From assembly GCA_030825115.1 (NCBI GenBank), contig JAPJQL010000045.1, forward strand, positions 1-26,368: 26,368 nt of DNA, read 5' to 3'. The notes beneath the pieces were generated by a model that was not told the DNA's origin, did no database searches, and worked only from the letters and a program-made list of their open reading frames with translations. Position numbers and translations under genes: made by a program. Every line of letters begins with the position of its first letter. Within the stretch, counting starts at the first letter, position 1. Positions 15,448 through 23,278 of this stretch are shown here, piece after piece. This DNA is from Lachnospiraceae bacterium. Its GTDB lineage: Bacteria > Bacillota > Clostridia > Lachnospirales > Lachnospiraceae.

Positions 15448-15837
15448 TTAATAGTCTGTATCGTACAGGTCTGTGGTTTTTATGTAACGTCTTGCATCAA
15501 CAAACCTTTTTGTTTCTTCAAAATATTCGTCCAGCCCTCCAGGCTGTTGGGCAAACCCAAGGCTCGTCATGACCGTGTGTACCGCATGCTGGACTTCCTT
15601 GCATACTTTCCGGTTGTAGGCCTGCACATCGATCTGATAAGAGAACTGATATCCAAGGCTCTTGTCTGATGCATAGGATGTGCTCTGCGGCGGCGCCAGC
15701 GGACGGATCGTCAGAAACGGCTTGTCCATATCGGCTGTCTCCGGATAAAGATAGAACTTGATCCGGTCTTCACAGGCTGACAAGATCACATCGTTCTTCT
15801 TCATTTCGCTGTATATGGTATCCATCATGTCTTTCAT
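15448..15837 (-). CDS. Tail terminator / tail completion protein
   Basis: This 129-residue protein (MKDMMDTIYSEMKKNDVILS; IKFYLYPETADMDKPFLTIR; FSYQIDVQAYNRKVCKEVQH) looks like the alpha/beta tail terminators of siphophages that cap the tail tube and join it to the head. Its place between the gp10-like gene and the major tail protein supports this. Its ATG overlaps the upstream stop (ATGA), so translation is probably coupled. Confidence 0.82.
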   Translation of the reverse strand: MKDMMDTIYSEMKKNDVILSACEDRIKFYLYPETADMDKPFLTIRPLAPPQSTSYASDKSLGYQFSYQIDVQAYNRKVCKEVQHAVHTVMTSLGFAQQPGGLDEYFEETKRFVDARRYIKTTDLYDTDY

Positions 15838-16241
15838 AATCCATCCCTCAGCTTTCCTGCCACTGCCTGTACATATTCCTGTTTGGCTTCCTCTATGGAC
15901 TTTGCTATGGCCCCGAATCCTTTCGGTGTATACTGTTTTCCCTTCCTGGTATATCCGAATTCATTCAGGTGCACCAGACGCCACCTTCCATGGTCCCCGG
16001 ACCACCCCACTTTTATCTCCTCTGCACCATCGTGGGTCCTTGCATTCGTCCGCACAATGTCCTCCTGTGAATAGCCGGTATCTTTGAATGGTTCAAAATT
16101 CTTCTTCAAAGTGTTGACCACCACCTCGCCTCCGGCATTTAACGCTTCTTTCTGCATAGACTTCGCCCTGGTCCCCGCATACGCCTGCTCGATCGCTTTT
16201 TGCAGTTCCTCCACGCCCGTGATCCTGAACCCGCTGCTCAT
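15834..16241 (-). CDS. HK97 gp10-like neck/tail-component protein
   Basis: This 135-residue protein has the HK97-gp10 pattern: an N-terminal helix with FRITGVEELQKAIEQAY, a stretch ALNAGGEVVVNTLKKNFEPF, the loop KVGWSGDHGRWRLVHLNEFG and YTRKGKQYTPKGFGAIAKSI near the end. It acts in head-tail joining, probably in tail completion. It overlaps both neighbours by 4 bases in the ATGA style, showing tight coupling in the head-tail joining set. Confidence 0.9.
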   Translation of the reverse strand: MSSGFRITGVEELQKAIEQAYAGTRAKSMQKEALNAGGEVVVNTLKKNFEPFKDTGYSQEDIVRTNARTHDGAEEIKVGWSGDHGRWRLVHLNEFGYTRKGKQYTPKGFGAIAKSIEEAKQEYVQAVAGKLRDGL

Positions 16242-16609
16242 GATGTCACCCCCAGCAGGATCACTATGAATCGTCTGTCTTTTAAGTCCGGACGCACGTC
16301 AACGATGGAAAAGACTTTCCCTTTGAAGCTGCGGTCATCCAATTCGGCAAAGTGCTTGTTTGACGGAAGATACTCCCCGGCCGGGTCACGGATCTTTATA
16401 GTGACGGCTTCCTTTGTGCCGTTTATATCCATTACCGTCAGGTCTTTAATGGATGGGTTATAGGCTTCGCACATGCACGCATACAGGTCCTTCCGTTTGC
16501 TTTCTCCCGGCTCCGGCCCGTCATCCGGACCAAAAAGATAAAATGCAACAGGGATCCTCAGGTTTCCTGCCCCTGTTTTTGGTGGCTTGTAATTCGGGTT
16601 TACTGCCAT
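16238..16609 (-). CDS. Head closure / head-tail joining protein
   Basis: This 123-residue beta-rich protein contains LYACMCEAYNPSIKDLTVMD, VTIKIRDPAGEYLPSNKHFA and FSIVDVRPDLKDRRFIVILL. The pattern resembles phage head-tail joining or closure proteins of the SPP1 gp16/HK97 type, which plug the connector and receive the tail. It lies between the connector and the gp10-like protein, as expected. Confidence 0.8.
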   Translation of the reverse strand: MAVNPNYKPPKTGAGNLRIPVAFYLFGPDDGPEPGESKRKDLYACMCEAYNPSIKDLTVMDINGTKEAVTIKIRDPAGEYLPSNKHFAELDDRSFKGKVFSIVDVRPDLKDRRFIVILLGVTS

Positions 16610-16610
16610 C

Positions 16611-16877
16611 TTATCCTCCTCCCATTTTCAGGTCCAGCGACAGGTCCATGATCCTTTGCTGGAAATTATCATAAAAAAATTCCAGGGAATCATTGTAGGC
16701 GTACCTTGCCCGCTCAAATACAAGTTCCTTCCCCATACCGTACCTTTCCATGTCAAAATCACCGATAAGCCCCGATATGTCATCGTAGGATACTTCCAGG
16801 ATTCCAATAAGGAGCGCGTCCTCGGACGAGTGGCTTATCTTCATCCTCTGCTTGAATTCTTTTAGGAATCGCTCCAT
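16611..16877 (-). CDS. Head-tail connector (gp6-like adaptor)
   Basis: This 88-residue, mainly helical protein (MERFLKEFKQRMKISHSSED; LLIGILEVSYDDISGLIGDF; FERARYAYNDSLEFFYDNFQ; IMDLSLDL) follows the capsid gene and has the size and helical look of gp6/gp15-type connectors that bind the portal ring. GGAGGGGGCAGG precedes ATG at 16877. The longer frame upstream overlaps the capsid gene and is rejected. Confidence 0.83.
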   Translation of the reverse strand: MERFLKEFKQRMKISHSSEDALLIGILEVSYDDISGLIGDFDMERYGMGKELVFERARYAYNDSLEFFYDNFQQRIMDLSLDLKMGGG

Positions 16878-16890
16878 CCTGCCCCCTCCT

Positions 16891-18060
16891 TTATGTTGTG
16901 CTTCCCGGGATCGCGATGTCATAAATATGTGCCGCGTCGTTATTTGACGGCTGGCCGTTACCAAGCATGTCAATGGCATACAGGACAGCACGCTTCATCG
17001 CGAACGTCTCTTTATACTCATATACCTTTTCAGCCTGTGACTGGGTTGCCTCATATTCCCCGTCTAAAAACGCGATCAGTTTCTTTGCCGGCACGTCTGT
17101 TGACTGGATAATGTGGTCGACCGGGATGAATGGCAGGTTTGTCACAAAGGTCCCTGTCTGCGTCTGAACGGTCGCACGCGGGACGATATCGTAATAATCG
17201 CTTGGGTTGATGATCAGATATACTTTCCCATCCACCACCCGGTGCTCCTCAGTCCCCGGGTCTGTCGGGCTGATCTTCCTAGTATACTTGGAAAGCTTCT
17301 TCATCACTGCAGCAAGCTCCGTGATCATCGCCTTGGGATCTGCAAACGTCAGCGTTCCCTCCGGCTCCTTATCAGGGTACACGCCGTCAGTCACTGCACC
17401 GTTCAGGTTCTTCATCAGCCCGATCGGCTCATTGTTTCCGGTCCCAGTAATGATCTTTGTTGCCCAGATATCACGTACTGCTTCCCGCAGGCAGAGCATC
17501 ACGTACCTGTTGATCCATCTTGGCCCAAGCTCAAGTGTATCCTTCGAGATCAGGAAGAATGCTGTTAATGCAAGCTGCACATACTCGGTTGCACCAAACT
17601 CAGCATCCAGCTGACCTTCGATGTCTTTGTGGAGCGGACCGAACACTGCCACGCCCTTTCGCCTTGACTTGATGACCTTAAGTCGCCCTACTGTCGGTGA
17701 GAACTTCACGAGCCGTAAGATTGGATGGTCTTTCTGGATGTCATCAAATACCCGCTCCAGAATCGTCTCCGGCCATACCATGTCTTCATCAAAACCGCTT
17801 TTTTTGATCACTTCATTGTAAAATTTTGTCTCCTCCGCTGTCAGGACCTGGATCCCCCTGGCCTGGAGGATGTTGTTGTCATGCACGTTTTTAAGTTCCT
17901 CATACTCTCCCCTCACCTGGTTTCCTGCATCCTCTGCAATCGCAGTGACATAATCTTCAAGGGCTGCATTCACCTGCTCCGGCGTCGCATCCTCCGATGC
18001 GGACACCATATTAAATACTTTCCGGGCCTCTTCCGTTCTGTTTGTGATTTTTAATGCCAT
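16891..18060 (-). CDS. Major capsid protein, HK97 fold
   Basis: This 389-residue protein forms the head shell. Residues 1-75 are a helical, charged scaffold-like region (TEEARKVFNMVSASEDATPE, EEYELKN-type helix). The mature HK97-like part follows: IQKDHPILRLVKFSPTVGRL, the strand KGVAVFGPLHKDIEGQLDAE, the spine helix RWINRYVMLCLREAVRDIWA, TKIITGTGNNEPIGLMKN and the P-domain strands KLIAFLDGEYEATQSQAEKV and YKETFAMKRAVLYAIDMLGN. The upstream ClpP-type protease probably removes the N-terminal part. The start at 18060 has AAGGAGAG upstream. Confidence 0.95.
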   Translation of the reverse strand: MALKITNRTEEARKVFNMVSASEDATPEQVNAALEDYVTAIAEDAGNQVRGEYEELKNVHDNNILQARGIQVLTAEETKFYNEVIKKSGFDEDMVWPETILERVFDDIQKDHPILRLVKFSPTVGRLKVIKSRRKGVAVFGPLHKDIEGQLDAEFGATEYVQLALTAFFLISKDTLELGPRWINRYVMLCLREAVRDIWATKIITGTGNNEPIGLMKNLNGAVTDGVYPDKEPEGTLTFADPKAMITELAAVMKKLSKYTRKISPTDPGTEEHRVVDGKVYLIINPSDYYDIVPRATVQTQTGTFVTNLPFIPVDHIIQSTDVPAKKLIAFLDGEYEATQSQAEKVYEYKETFAMKRAVLYAIDMLGNGQPSNNDAAHIYDIAIPGSTT

Positions 18061-18064
18061 CTCG

Positions 18065-18772
18065 TTACTCTCCTTTTCTAAGCTTATTCAACAGTGACTT
18101 CTGCTTCTTTTCCCCAGGGTTGCCGCCAAGCATCCCCTGGTATGCCGCCATCTCCTGTGCGACCGCCTGCCTGACCAGGTCGCTGATCTCCGCCCCTCCC
18201 AGGTCCATGGTCTCCTTCCTTCCCTTGACCTCATCGGCAAACCCATACCTTACTGCCTCGTCCGCCGTAAAATACTTCTCCTCAGCCATCCATTCCGATA
18301 ACTGCTCGGCTGACTGCCCGGTCCGCTCCTTGTAGATGTCTATAATCGACTGGTCGATGGTCTCCATGGCCTCCAGCGTCCTTTTAAGATCCGACTTGTT
18401 CCCCCAGCATAATGTCGATGCCTCATGCACCATGACCGTGGTTCCGACATTCATGACAGCCTTATCTGCGCCAGCCAGTATGAATGTCGCCGCACTTGCC
18501 GCGATCCCGGTCACCTCTACGGTGATGTGGCTCGGGTGGTCCTTGATGTAGTTATACATCTCCACCCCCTCGAACACATCCCCGCCATTAGAGTTCAGCT
18601 TGATGGTGATGTCCTCTTCCGCCTCATCCATGGCATCCCTCAGCAGCTTTGCGTCGATGCATTTGTCCCCGTCCCAGTACCGCTTTCGGATCGTCCCGCT
18701 TAAGGTTATGATCCGTTTTCCCTCCGTTTTCTCGTTTGCAAACTGATATGGAATCCTTTTACTCCTGCTCAT
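18065..18772 (-). CDS. ClpP-like prohead protease
   Basis: This 235-residue serine protease matures the prohead. Ser93 in TGIAASAATFILAG, His116 in TVMVHEAST and Asp145 in SIIDIYKERTG form the expected ClpP-type triad. ITIKLNSNGGDVFEGVEMYN lines the oxyanion strand and substrate groove. It lies between portal and capsid, with its ATG overlapping the portal stop (ATGA) and GGAGGTG upstream. Confidence 0.94.
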   Translation of the reverse strand: MSRSKRIPYQFANEKTEGKRIITLSGTIRKRYWDGDKCIDAKLLRDAMDEAEEDITIKLNSNGGDVFEGVEMYNYIKDHPSHITVEVTGIAASAATFILAGADKAVMNVGTTVMVHEASTLCWGNKSDLKRTLEAMETIDQSIIDIYKERTGQSAEQLSEWMAEEKYFTADEAVRYGFADEVKGRKETMDLGGAEISDLVRQAVAQEMAAYQGMLGGNPGEKKQKSLLNKLRKGE

Positions 18773-19932
18773 CCCTTCTCACCTCCTTTCACTTCCTCAT
18801 AGTTCTTAGTCCTGATCATTTTCTTCCCCTCTCCATCCGGCAGGGCATCATATTCGAAAATCTCCCTTACCTCATCCGGGTAGAATGCGCTGCTGGACAC
18901 CAGTTTGTCGACCTGCTCCGACAGTTCCGTCGGGTCAAACGGGAGTATCCCCCTCACTTCGATCCGTTTTCCGGCAAGGTACTCCCTTTTATCGAATATC
19001 TTTGCATTAAGCTCATCCTGCAGTTTCTTTACCAGAGGCTTCACGCATGTCCTGCGGTATGCCTTTATGTTATGCTCCAGCTCCGCCAGCTCCCCATGCA
19101 CCAGTGCACTTGGCACTCCTACAATGCGTGACACATCATCGATCAGGGACTTCTTGACCTTGATAAGCTCTTCGATTGATTGGTTTGATATCTGTGTCTT
19201 GTTCGTATACTCTTCGTACTCAAACCCTTTCAGCTTTGGCACGATCGCAACGGAATTTGTCCTGAATGATTCATATATCTTGTTTATGAATTCCTGTATC
19301 CTCTCGCTCCTTGTCTTCCCATCCGGGTCCTTTTTGTCAGTCAGGTTTCCGGTAGCTTCCACAGATACCGATCCGCGTATCTGGTTGTTCCTCATCGCGA
19401 CCTCTACCATTCTCCCGAACAGTTCATTGTAATCCTTGAAAAGCCCGCCTGTCAGTTCCTCCAGGTCATGGTTGTTATATTCCATATAGATCACATCCGA
19501 CATCATGAACGTTTTCTTGAAGACATAGTCTTTCACACGCACCCCTTCGAATCTGTCATCATATATGGCGTACTCCCTTCTGGTGAACCCATCAGCGATC
19601 AAAAGCTGGTTGTCCTCCGTGATGATGACCAATACCTCATTGTCAAACATCAGCCGGTAAAACACCTCCTGCCAGAACATGGATGCCGACATATCCAAGT
19701 TTGGGCGTATGTTCAGGATATAATCCCATTCCTTGTAGTCCCTGAATTTCTCATCATTGATCTTGAATCGCGCGGTTGACATCGTCCGTGCGACATAATT
19801 CAATACAGAATCGATCGTGATCTTCTTCAAGTAAAGCCGCTTTGATTCCGCATAGATCAGTTCAAACTGGGCAGCCCAGTCATCTGCGTTTACCCCTTTC
19901 CTTGACTCCAGCCAGTCTGCAATCAATCCCAT
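18769..19932 (-). CDS. Portal protein, HK97 family
   Basis: This 387-residue protein forms the dodecameric ring at the DNA entry vertex. It shows the family pattern: AESKRLYLKKITIDSVLNYV, ARTMSTARFKI near residue 50, DYILNIRPNLDMSASMFWQE, FYRLMFDNEVLVIITEDN and the C-terminal crown region (SRIVGVPSALVHGELAELEH, LVKKLQDELNAKIFDKREY). GGAGG lies 8 bases before the ATG. It follows the large terminase and precedes the protease, the usual HK97 order. Confidence 0.94.
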   Translation of the reverse strand: MGLIADWLESRKGVNADDWAAQFELIYAESKRLYLKKITIDSVLNYVARTMSTARFKINDEKFRDYKEWDYILNIRPNLDMSASMFWQEVFYRLMFDNEVLVIITEDNQLLIADGFTRREYAIYDDRFEGVRVKDYVFKKTFMMSDVIYMEYNNHDLEELTGGLFKDYNELFGRMVEVAMRNNQIRGSVSVEATGNLTDKKDPDGKTRSERIQEFINKIYESFRTNSVAIVPKLKGFEYEEYTNKTQISNQSIEELIKVKKSLIDDVSRIVGVPSALVHGELAELEHNIKAYRRTCVKPLVKKLQDELNAKIFDKREYLAGKRIEVRGILPFDPTELSEQVDKLVSSSAFYPDEVREIFEYDALPDGEGKKMIRTKNYEEVKGGEKG

Positions 19933-19949
19933 CCCTTAGACCTCCTTCC

Positions 19950-21590
19950 TTAAAAATTTATCCCTTCCATCAGGTCCAGGACATCATCTATCACATATTC
20001 GCTGATGGACTCGCGTTTATATAGCGCGGCAATGAATGCATGGAACCCATCCGTTTTTCTTCTGACCGGCTCTTTTTTCAGGAACTGCTTGTTTCCCCTT
20101 GGGTCTTCTTTGACATATGTATTATGCGTATACCATTTCATCATCGGGTCCTGGCAGTAATTTATCCTTCCGTTTGCAAATCCATCCTCAATGATCGGCG
20201 CAATCTTTGCCTGTACTCCAGCAGGGTTCCTGATGAACTCATATTCAAACCCTTCTTCCTCCAGTAGCGGTTTTAGGAGGTCCATGCGGAACCCGTCCGC
20301 TGCTACGACCTCGATCTGGTGATGCTCCCGCTTGCCCACAAGCCAGTTGACCAGATGCCTTGGGTCTATCGACGGTTCATCCACGATGGTTAGCTTCCCC
20401 ATCGCCTCCCATTCTTTAATAGGTGCTTTAGGCTTGAATTCATCAATATAGCCCTTACGGACATAAGAATGCTGCTCCCAAACAAGCTGCCCGTCCACTT
20501 TGAACAGCAGCCCCACGGATGCGAAGTCACGGATGCTTGCATAGTCAAATCCTGCGCTGCAGCTCCTCCCTTCCAACTCTGGGATCGGCATCCCTGCGGC
20601 TTTCTGTATCTGGGCATATGGCGCTACATCCCGCTCCCCATCTCCTTCCGTAAAGTTCATACGCTTGATGACAAATTCCTGCCGTCCGCTTGGGCTTTCC
20701 TCCAGGTCCAGGTAGTCCTCCATCACCTCTCCATAAACCTGTTCGGCATACTCCGACTTCTCATTGAACATTGGGTTTGCCTTTGCCCAGAGTTCCGGCT
20801 TGTCCATTTCCTTGATGTCATCCAGCCTGCAGATGAACGGGAAGTACCCGATCCGGTCTGTCTTCCCTTCCAGTATCTTCATGGACCTCTCCATCTGCTT
20901 ATCATAGAATCCGTCCCTGACATATCCATTCGTTCCAAAGTAGAACGTCCTTGGGTTCCTGACCTTCCCCAGACCTGACCGCTGCACTTTTACGGGGCTA
21001 TCGTCCTCAAACTGGTGTACCTCGTCAAAAAAAAGACAGCCATCCCTTGCGCTGTCCATTGTTTTCGGGTTATTTGTCCTGTATTTAAAAACGGATCTCG
21101 TCGCCCTTCCAGTGATCTCTGTCTTTTTCGCCTCAAAATGCTTTTCAAGCTTCCTTCTTTGGATGGTATTATATACTTCGACAAATGACATCTTTGCCTG
21201 GTCCTCCGAGTTTGCCGTGATCGTGGCATTGTACCCTTCAATCCCGTGTAACGGTGAAATGAAAAATGCCCCAAGCGTTGACATCCATCCGTTCTTCCCT
21301 CCCCCTCTCCCGAGGGTCACAAAAAACTCACGGAATACAACCCTCCCATTTTTCTTCCAGTACAGGAATATGAATGACGATACGAATTTCTGATATAGTG
21401 CCAACGGAAAAAAATGCTTCTCGGAGAACAGGATATAGTTCTCCATCATTTCATGGTCAAAATACATGTCATCCCGTGTCAGTATCTTCCCCTCAAGGTA
21501 TTCTACCAGCATGACCTGCTCCCTGTTGGCAGCATAGGAACCATCTGCGATAGCCCGCTTCATCTCGTCAAAGTATCTGTTTTCAATCAA
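19950..21590 (-). CDS. terL: Terminase large subunit
   Basis: This 546-residue packaging motor has an N-terminal ATPase with Walker A LGRGGGKN (about 93-100) and Walker B CLFFDE (185-190), then an FGTNG coupling-type motif near 219. The RNase H-like nuclease follows, with likely acidic residues Asp349 in AGFDYAS, Asp432 in VVAADGF and Asp514 in TDGFHAF. It belongs to the Terminase_1 type associated with HK97-like phages. The start is a TTG that overlaps the small subunit stop; ATG at codon 10 is an alternative. Confidence 0.96.
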   Translation of the reverse strand: MIENRYFDEMKRAIADGSYAANREQVMLVEYLEGKILTRDDMYFDHEMMENYILFSEKHFFPLALYQKFVSSFIFLYWKKNGRVVFREFFVTLGRGGGKNGWMSTLGAFFISPLHGIEGYNATITANSEDQAKMSFVEVYNTIQRRKLEKHFEAKKTEITGRATRSVFKYRTNNPKTMDSARDGCLFFDEVHQFEDDSPVKVQRSGLGKVRNPRTFYFGTNGYVRDGFYDKQMERSMKILEGKTDRIGYFPFICRLDDIKEMDKPELWAKANPMFNEKSEYAEQVYGEVMEDYLDLEESPSGRQEFVIKRMNFTEGDGERDVAPYAQIQKAAGMPIPELEGRSCSAGFDYASIRDFASVGLLFKVDGQLVWEQHSYVRKGYIDEFKPKAPIKEWEAMGKLTIVDEPSIDPRHLVNWLVGKREHHQIEVVAADGFRMDLLKPLLEEEGFEYEFIRNPAGVQAKIAPIIEDGFANGRINYCQDPMMKWYTHNTYVKEDPRGNKQFLKKEPVRRKTDGFHAFIAALYKRESISEYVIDDVLDLMEGINF

Positions 21591-21964
21591 ATCAGATCAC
21601 TTCCCTCTGGCTCCTTCTCACCTTCTTTCTCATCCGGCAGGATGTCGGAAAGCTGCTTGATTATCCGGCAATAACTGTCATTCCTCGAATTGTACATCTT
21701 TGCTACCGGCCGCTCCCGTTCATACGGTTCCTGTTTCTCAGACTGGGAAAACAGGTCATAATCACCGTTTTCCGTTATATCTATCCACATTTCATCTAAA
21801 AGTACCCGCAGCCTTGCCGCCTGTACGATCAGGCCCTCTGTCAGTCTCTTCTGGTTTTCCGGTATGTTCCTGTAAAGCTTCTGGAGCCTTGCCTTTTCTT
21901 TTTTTACAAGCCTTTCCCTTTCCTCGAGCAGCCCGTCCCTGCTTTCTTCCTCCCTGTTTCCCAT
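21587..21964 (-). CDS. terS: Terminase small subunit, P27-like
   Basis: This protein of about 125 residues should bind the packaging site and regulate the large subunit. A charged helical N-terminus is followed by LTEGLIVQAARLRVLLDEMW, DITENGDYDLF, then RPVAKMYNSRNDSYCRIIKQ and LSDILPD, which resembles P27-type small terminases. It overlaps terL. ATG at 21964 is preceded by GGGAGAAGG; the longer frame from 22018 runs through a G-rich, proline-coding stretch and lacks support. Confidence 0.83.
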   Translation of the reverse strand: MGNREEESRDGLLEERERLVKKEKARLQKLYRNIPENQKRLTEGLIVQAARLRVLLDEMWIDITENGDYDLFSQSEKQEPYERERPVAKMYNSRNDSYCRIIKQLSDILPDEKEGEKEPEGSDLI

Positions 21965-22077
21965 ATGTTCACCTTCTCCCTTTGTAGGGGGGAGGGGGGT
22001 CACGCGCATATCCTTCACGCATTGTCGGAATCGAGTCCCCCCACCGGTTCCCCGGTTTTACTTTTTACCCGGAAGCT
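21965..22077. other. Noncoding GC-rich gap, candidate packaging (cos) region
   Basis: The gap between the zinc-ribbon gene and terS has G6/C6 runs (TAGGGGGGAGGGGGGTC and TCCCCCCACC) and short dyads (ACCGGT, CCCCGG). Its position upstream of terS, near an HNH gene, is where cos sites of HK97-like phages lie. No known cos sequence is recognised, so this is a position-based guess. Confidence 0.35.
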
Positions 22078-22386
22078 TTAGACCGGGGGGCCTTCCTCCA
22101 CCTTCCTCCTAATCTCGAACATCATTATCGCCAGCTTCTGCTTATTGTCCTCATACTCACCGTAGAGTTCCTGCCTATGCCCTGGCTGCTTGCCATCCAT
22201 GGCTATTGCAATCCTGCGCTGCCGTGCCTGTAATTTCCTTATCTGCTTGTCCGTGTAATAGGCTGTATACTGCTCCCTGCACTTATCGCACACAAGATAT
22301 ACCCGCTCCACGCCATCTTTCATTCTCGCGGTGTGTGGAGCGAATCCCTGTTCATGCCCGCATCTGTTGCATACTACCGTATTCAT
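22078..22386 (-). CDS. Zinc-ribbon protein of the packaging region
   Basis: This 102-residue protein has two CxxC knuckles, Cys6-Cys9 (VCNRCGHEQ) and Cys33-Cys36 (LVCDKCREQY), forming a likely zinc ribbon. A basic helical region follows (KQIRKLQARQRRIAIAMDGK) and a second helix (YEDNKQKLAIMMFEIRRKVE). It lies between HNH and terS, so a DNA-binding role in packaging is plausible but unproven. ATG at 22386 has GGAGG 7 bases upstream. Confidence 0.78.
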   Translation of the reverse strand: MNTVVCNRCGHEQGFAPHTARMKDGVERVYLVCDKCREQYTAYYTDKQIRKLQARQRRIAIAMDGKQPGHRQELYGEYEDNKQKLAIMMFEIRRKVEEGPPV

Positions 22387-22400
22387 TCCGTATCCTCCTC

Positions 22401-22721
22401 TTAGTCCCATCGTTCATCCTGCCATTTGTTCTCTTTCGGGTTGTTGTGCCTGTAATTCATTCTCCCGTGCCTTTTGTTATGGCATTCTTTGCATAATGTC
22501 CTCAGGTTGTCATTATCCAGTGCAAGTTCAGGATAATCCTCCAGCTCCTTGATATGGTCAACTTCCAACATGGACTCCTGTCGCGCCGATACCGCCCCCT
22601 CGGCCTTGCACCACTGGCACTCATAGTTGTCCCGTTTGATTATCTCCATCCGTTTCTTCTTCCACTCTGCCGAATTGTAGAAGGATGCTCTCGTCTCTTT
22701 GCTTGTTGTGTCTATTTTCAT
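22401..22721 (-). CDS. HNH endonuclease
   Basis: This 106-residue nuclease has the HNH core: Cys35-Cys38 (YECQWCKAEG), Asp55-His56 (EVDHIKEL), Asn72 (NDNLRTL) and Cys77-Cys80-His81 (CKECHNKRH). Such proteins next to terminase genes are known to assist cos cleavage and packaging in HK97-like phages, and this is the likely role here. It is the first gene after the late promoter and leader terminator. The start follows the leader by about 45 bases. Confidence 0.93.
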   Translation of the reverse strand: MKIDTTSKETRASFYNSAEWKKKRMEIIKRDNYECQWCKAEGAVSARQESMLEVDHIKELEDYPELALDNDNLRTLCKECHNKRHGRMNYRHNNPKENKWQDERWD

Positions 22722-22765
22722 ATCTCAGTTTCAGATACATGACCTTTCTTTTAAGATATCACAAC

Positions 22766-22793
22766 AGAAAAGGCTCCCAGTCCCCTGGAAGCC
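22766..22793 (-). terminator. Intrinsic terminator in the late leader
   Basis: On the minus strand, GGCTTCCAG-GGGA-CTGGGAGCC forms a 9-bp stem with one T-G pair and a 4-base loop, followed by TTTTCTG. It starts about 9 bases after the expected transcription start of the late promoter and precedes HNH. Late expression may therefore need antitermination, or the hairpin may end readthrough from the activator gene. Confidence 0.72.
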
Positions 22794-22808
22794 CACTTCG
22801 TTTTCTAT

Positions 22809-22843
22809 ACTATAACACACACTTGGTAGGACATACTAGGACA
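22809..22843 (-). promoter_or_regulatory. Probable activator-dependent late promoter
   Basis: On the minus strand two copies of TGTCCTA (22837-22843 and 22827-22833) are spaced 10 bp apart, one helical turn. They are followed after 12 bases by the -10 box TATAGT (22809-22814). No good -35 box is present; the repeats cover about -25 to -41. This fits an activator site for the DUF1492/RinA-like protein encoded just upstream, whose stop codon lies inside the first repeat. Confidence 0.65.
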
Positions 22844-23267
22844 TTTCGAAATTTTTTAAAGCATTTCCATGCAGCCGTGTCACATGACGGTATGTACATT
22901 CCATCTTAACGGCTATCCGCTCCCAACTCCATCCACTCAAATACCGGTATGTAAGCAGCATCTTCTCCCGCTCATTTTCCATCTCCTCAATTGACCGCTG
23001 GACCTTCTGGAATGCTTCTATCCGCCTGTATCGTGCTGTCCGAATTTCCCTCTCCAGCTCGTCCACCCGTGCTGCATACCCAGATAAGTCAGATGGATTG
23101 TGTGCATGAGGTATGCCATCCCCCATCATGCTACTCGGAGAAATTTTATTGATTTGTAACTCCTCTAATTGCTGTTCCAGGCGTGCGACAGCCTGCTTTT
23201 CAATTCTATAAGAATTCAGAAATTCTTTTTTCATTTCATTCTCCGTCAATTCTTGCTTCTTCTCCAT
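22836..23267 (-). CDS. Late gene activator, DUF1492/RinA/ArpU-like
   Basis: This 143-residue protein has a long helical N-terminal part (RIEKQAVARLEQQLEELQIN; ARVDELEREIRTARYRRIEA). It ends in a sigma-region-4-like helix-turn-helix at about 105-140 (LLTYRYLSGWSWERIAVKME, TYRHVTRLHGNALKNF). The layout matches DUF1492/RinA-like regulators that switch on late genes in Firmicutes phages. It is immediately upstream of the packaging and structural operon, with a probable target site at its own 3' end. AAAGGAG precedes the ATG. Confidence 0.88.
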   Translation of the reverse strand: MEKKQELTENEMKKEFLNSYRIEKQAVARLEQQLEELQINKISPSSMMGDGIPHAHNPSDLSGYAARVDELEREIRTARYRRIEAFQKVQRSIEEMENEREKMLLTYRYLSGWSWERIAVKMECTYRHVTRLHGNALKNFEMS

Positions 23268-23278
23268 AATTTTCTCCT

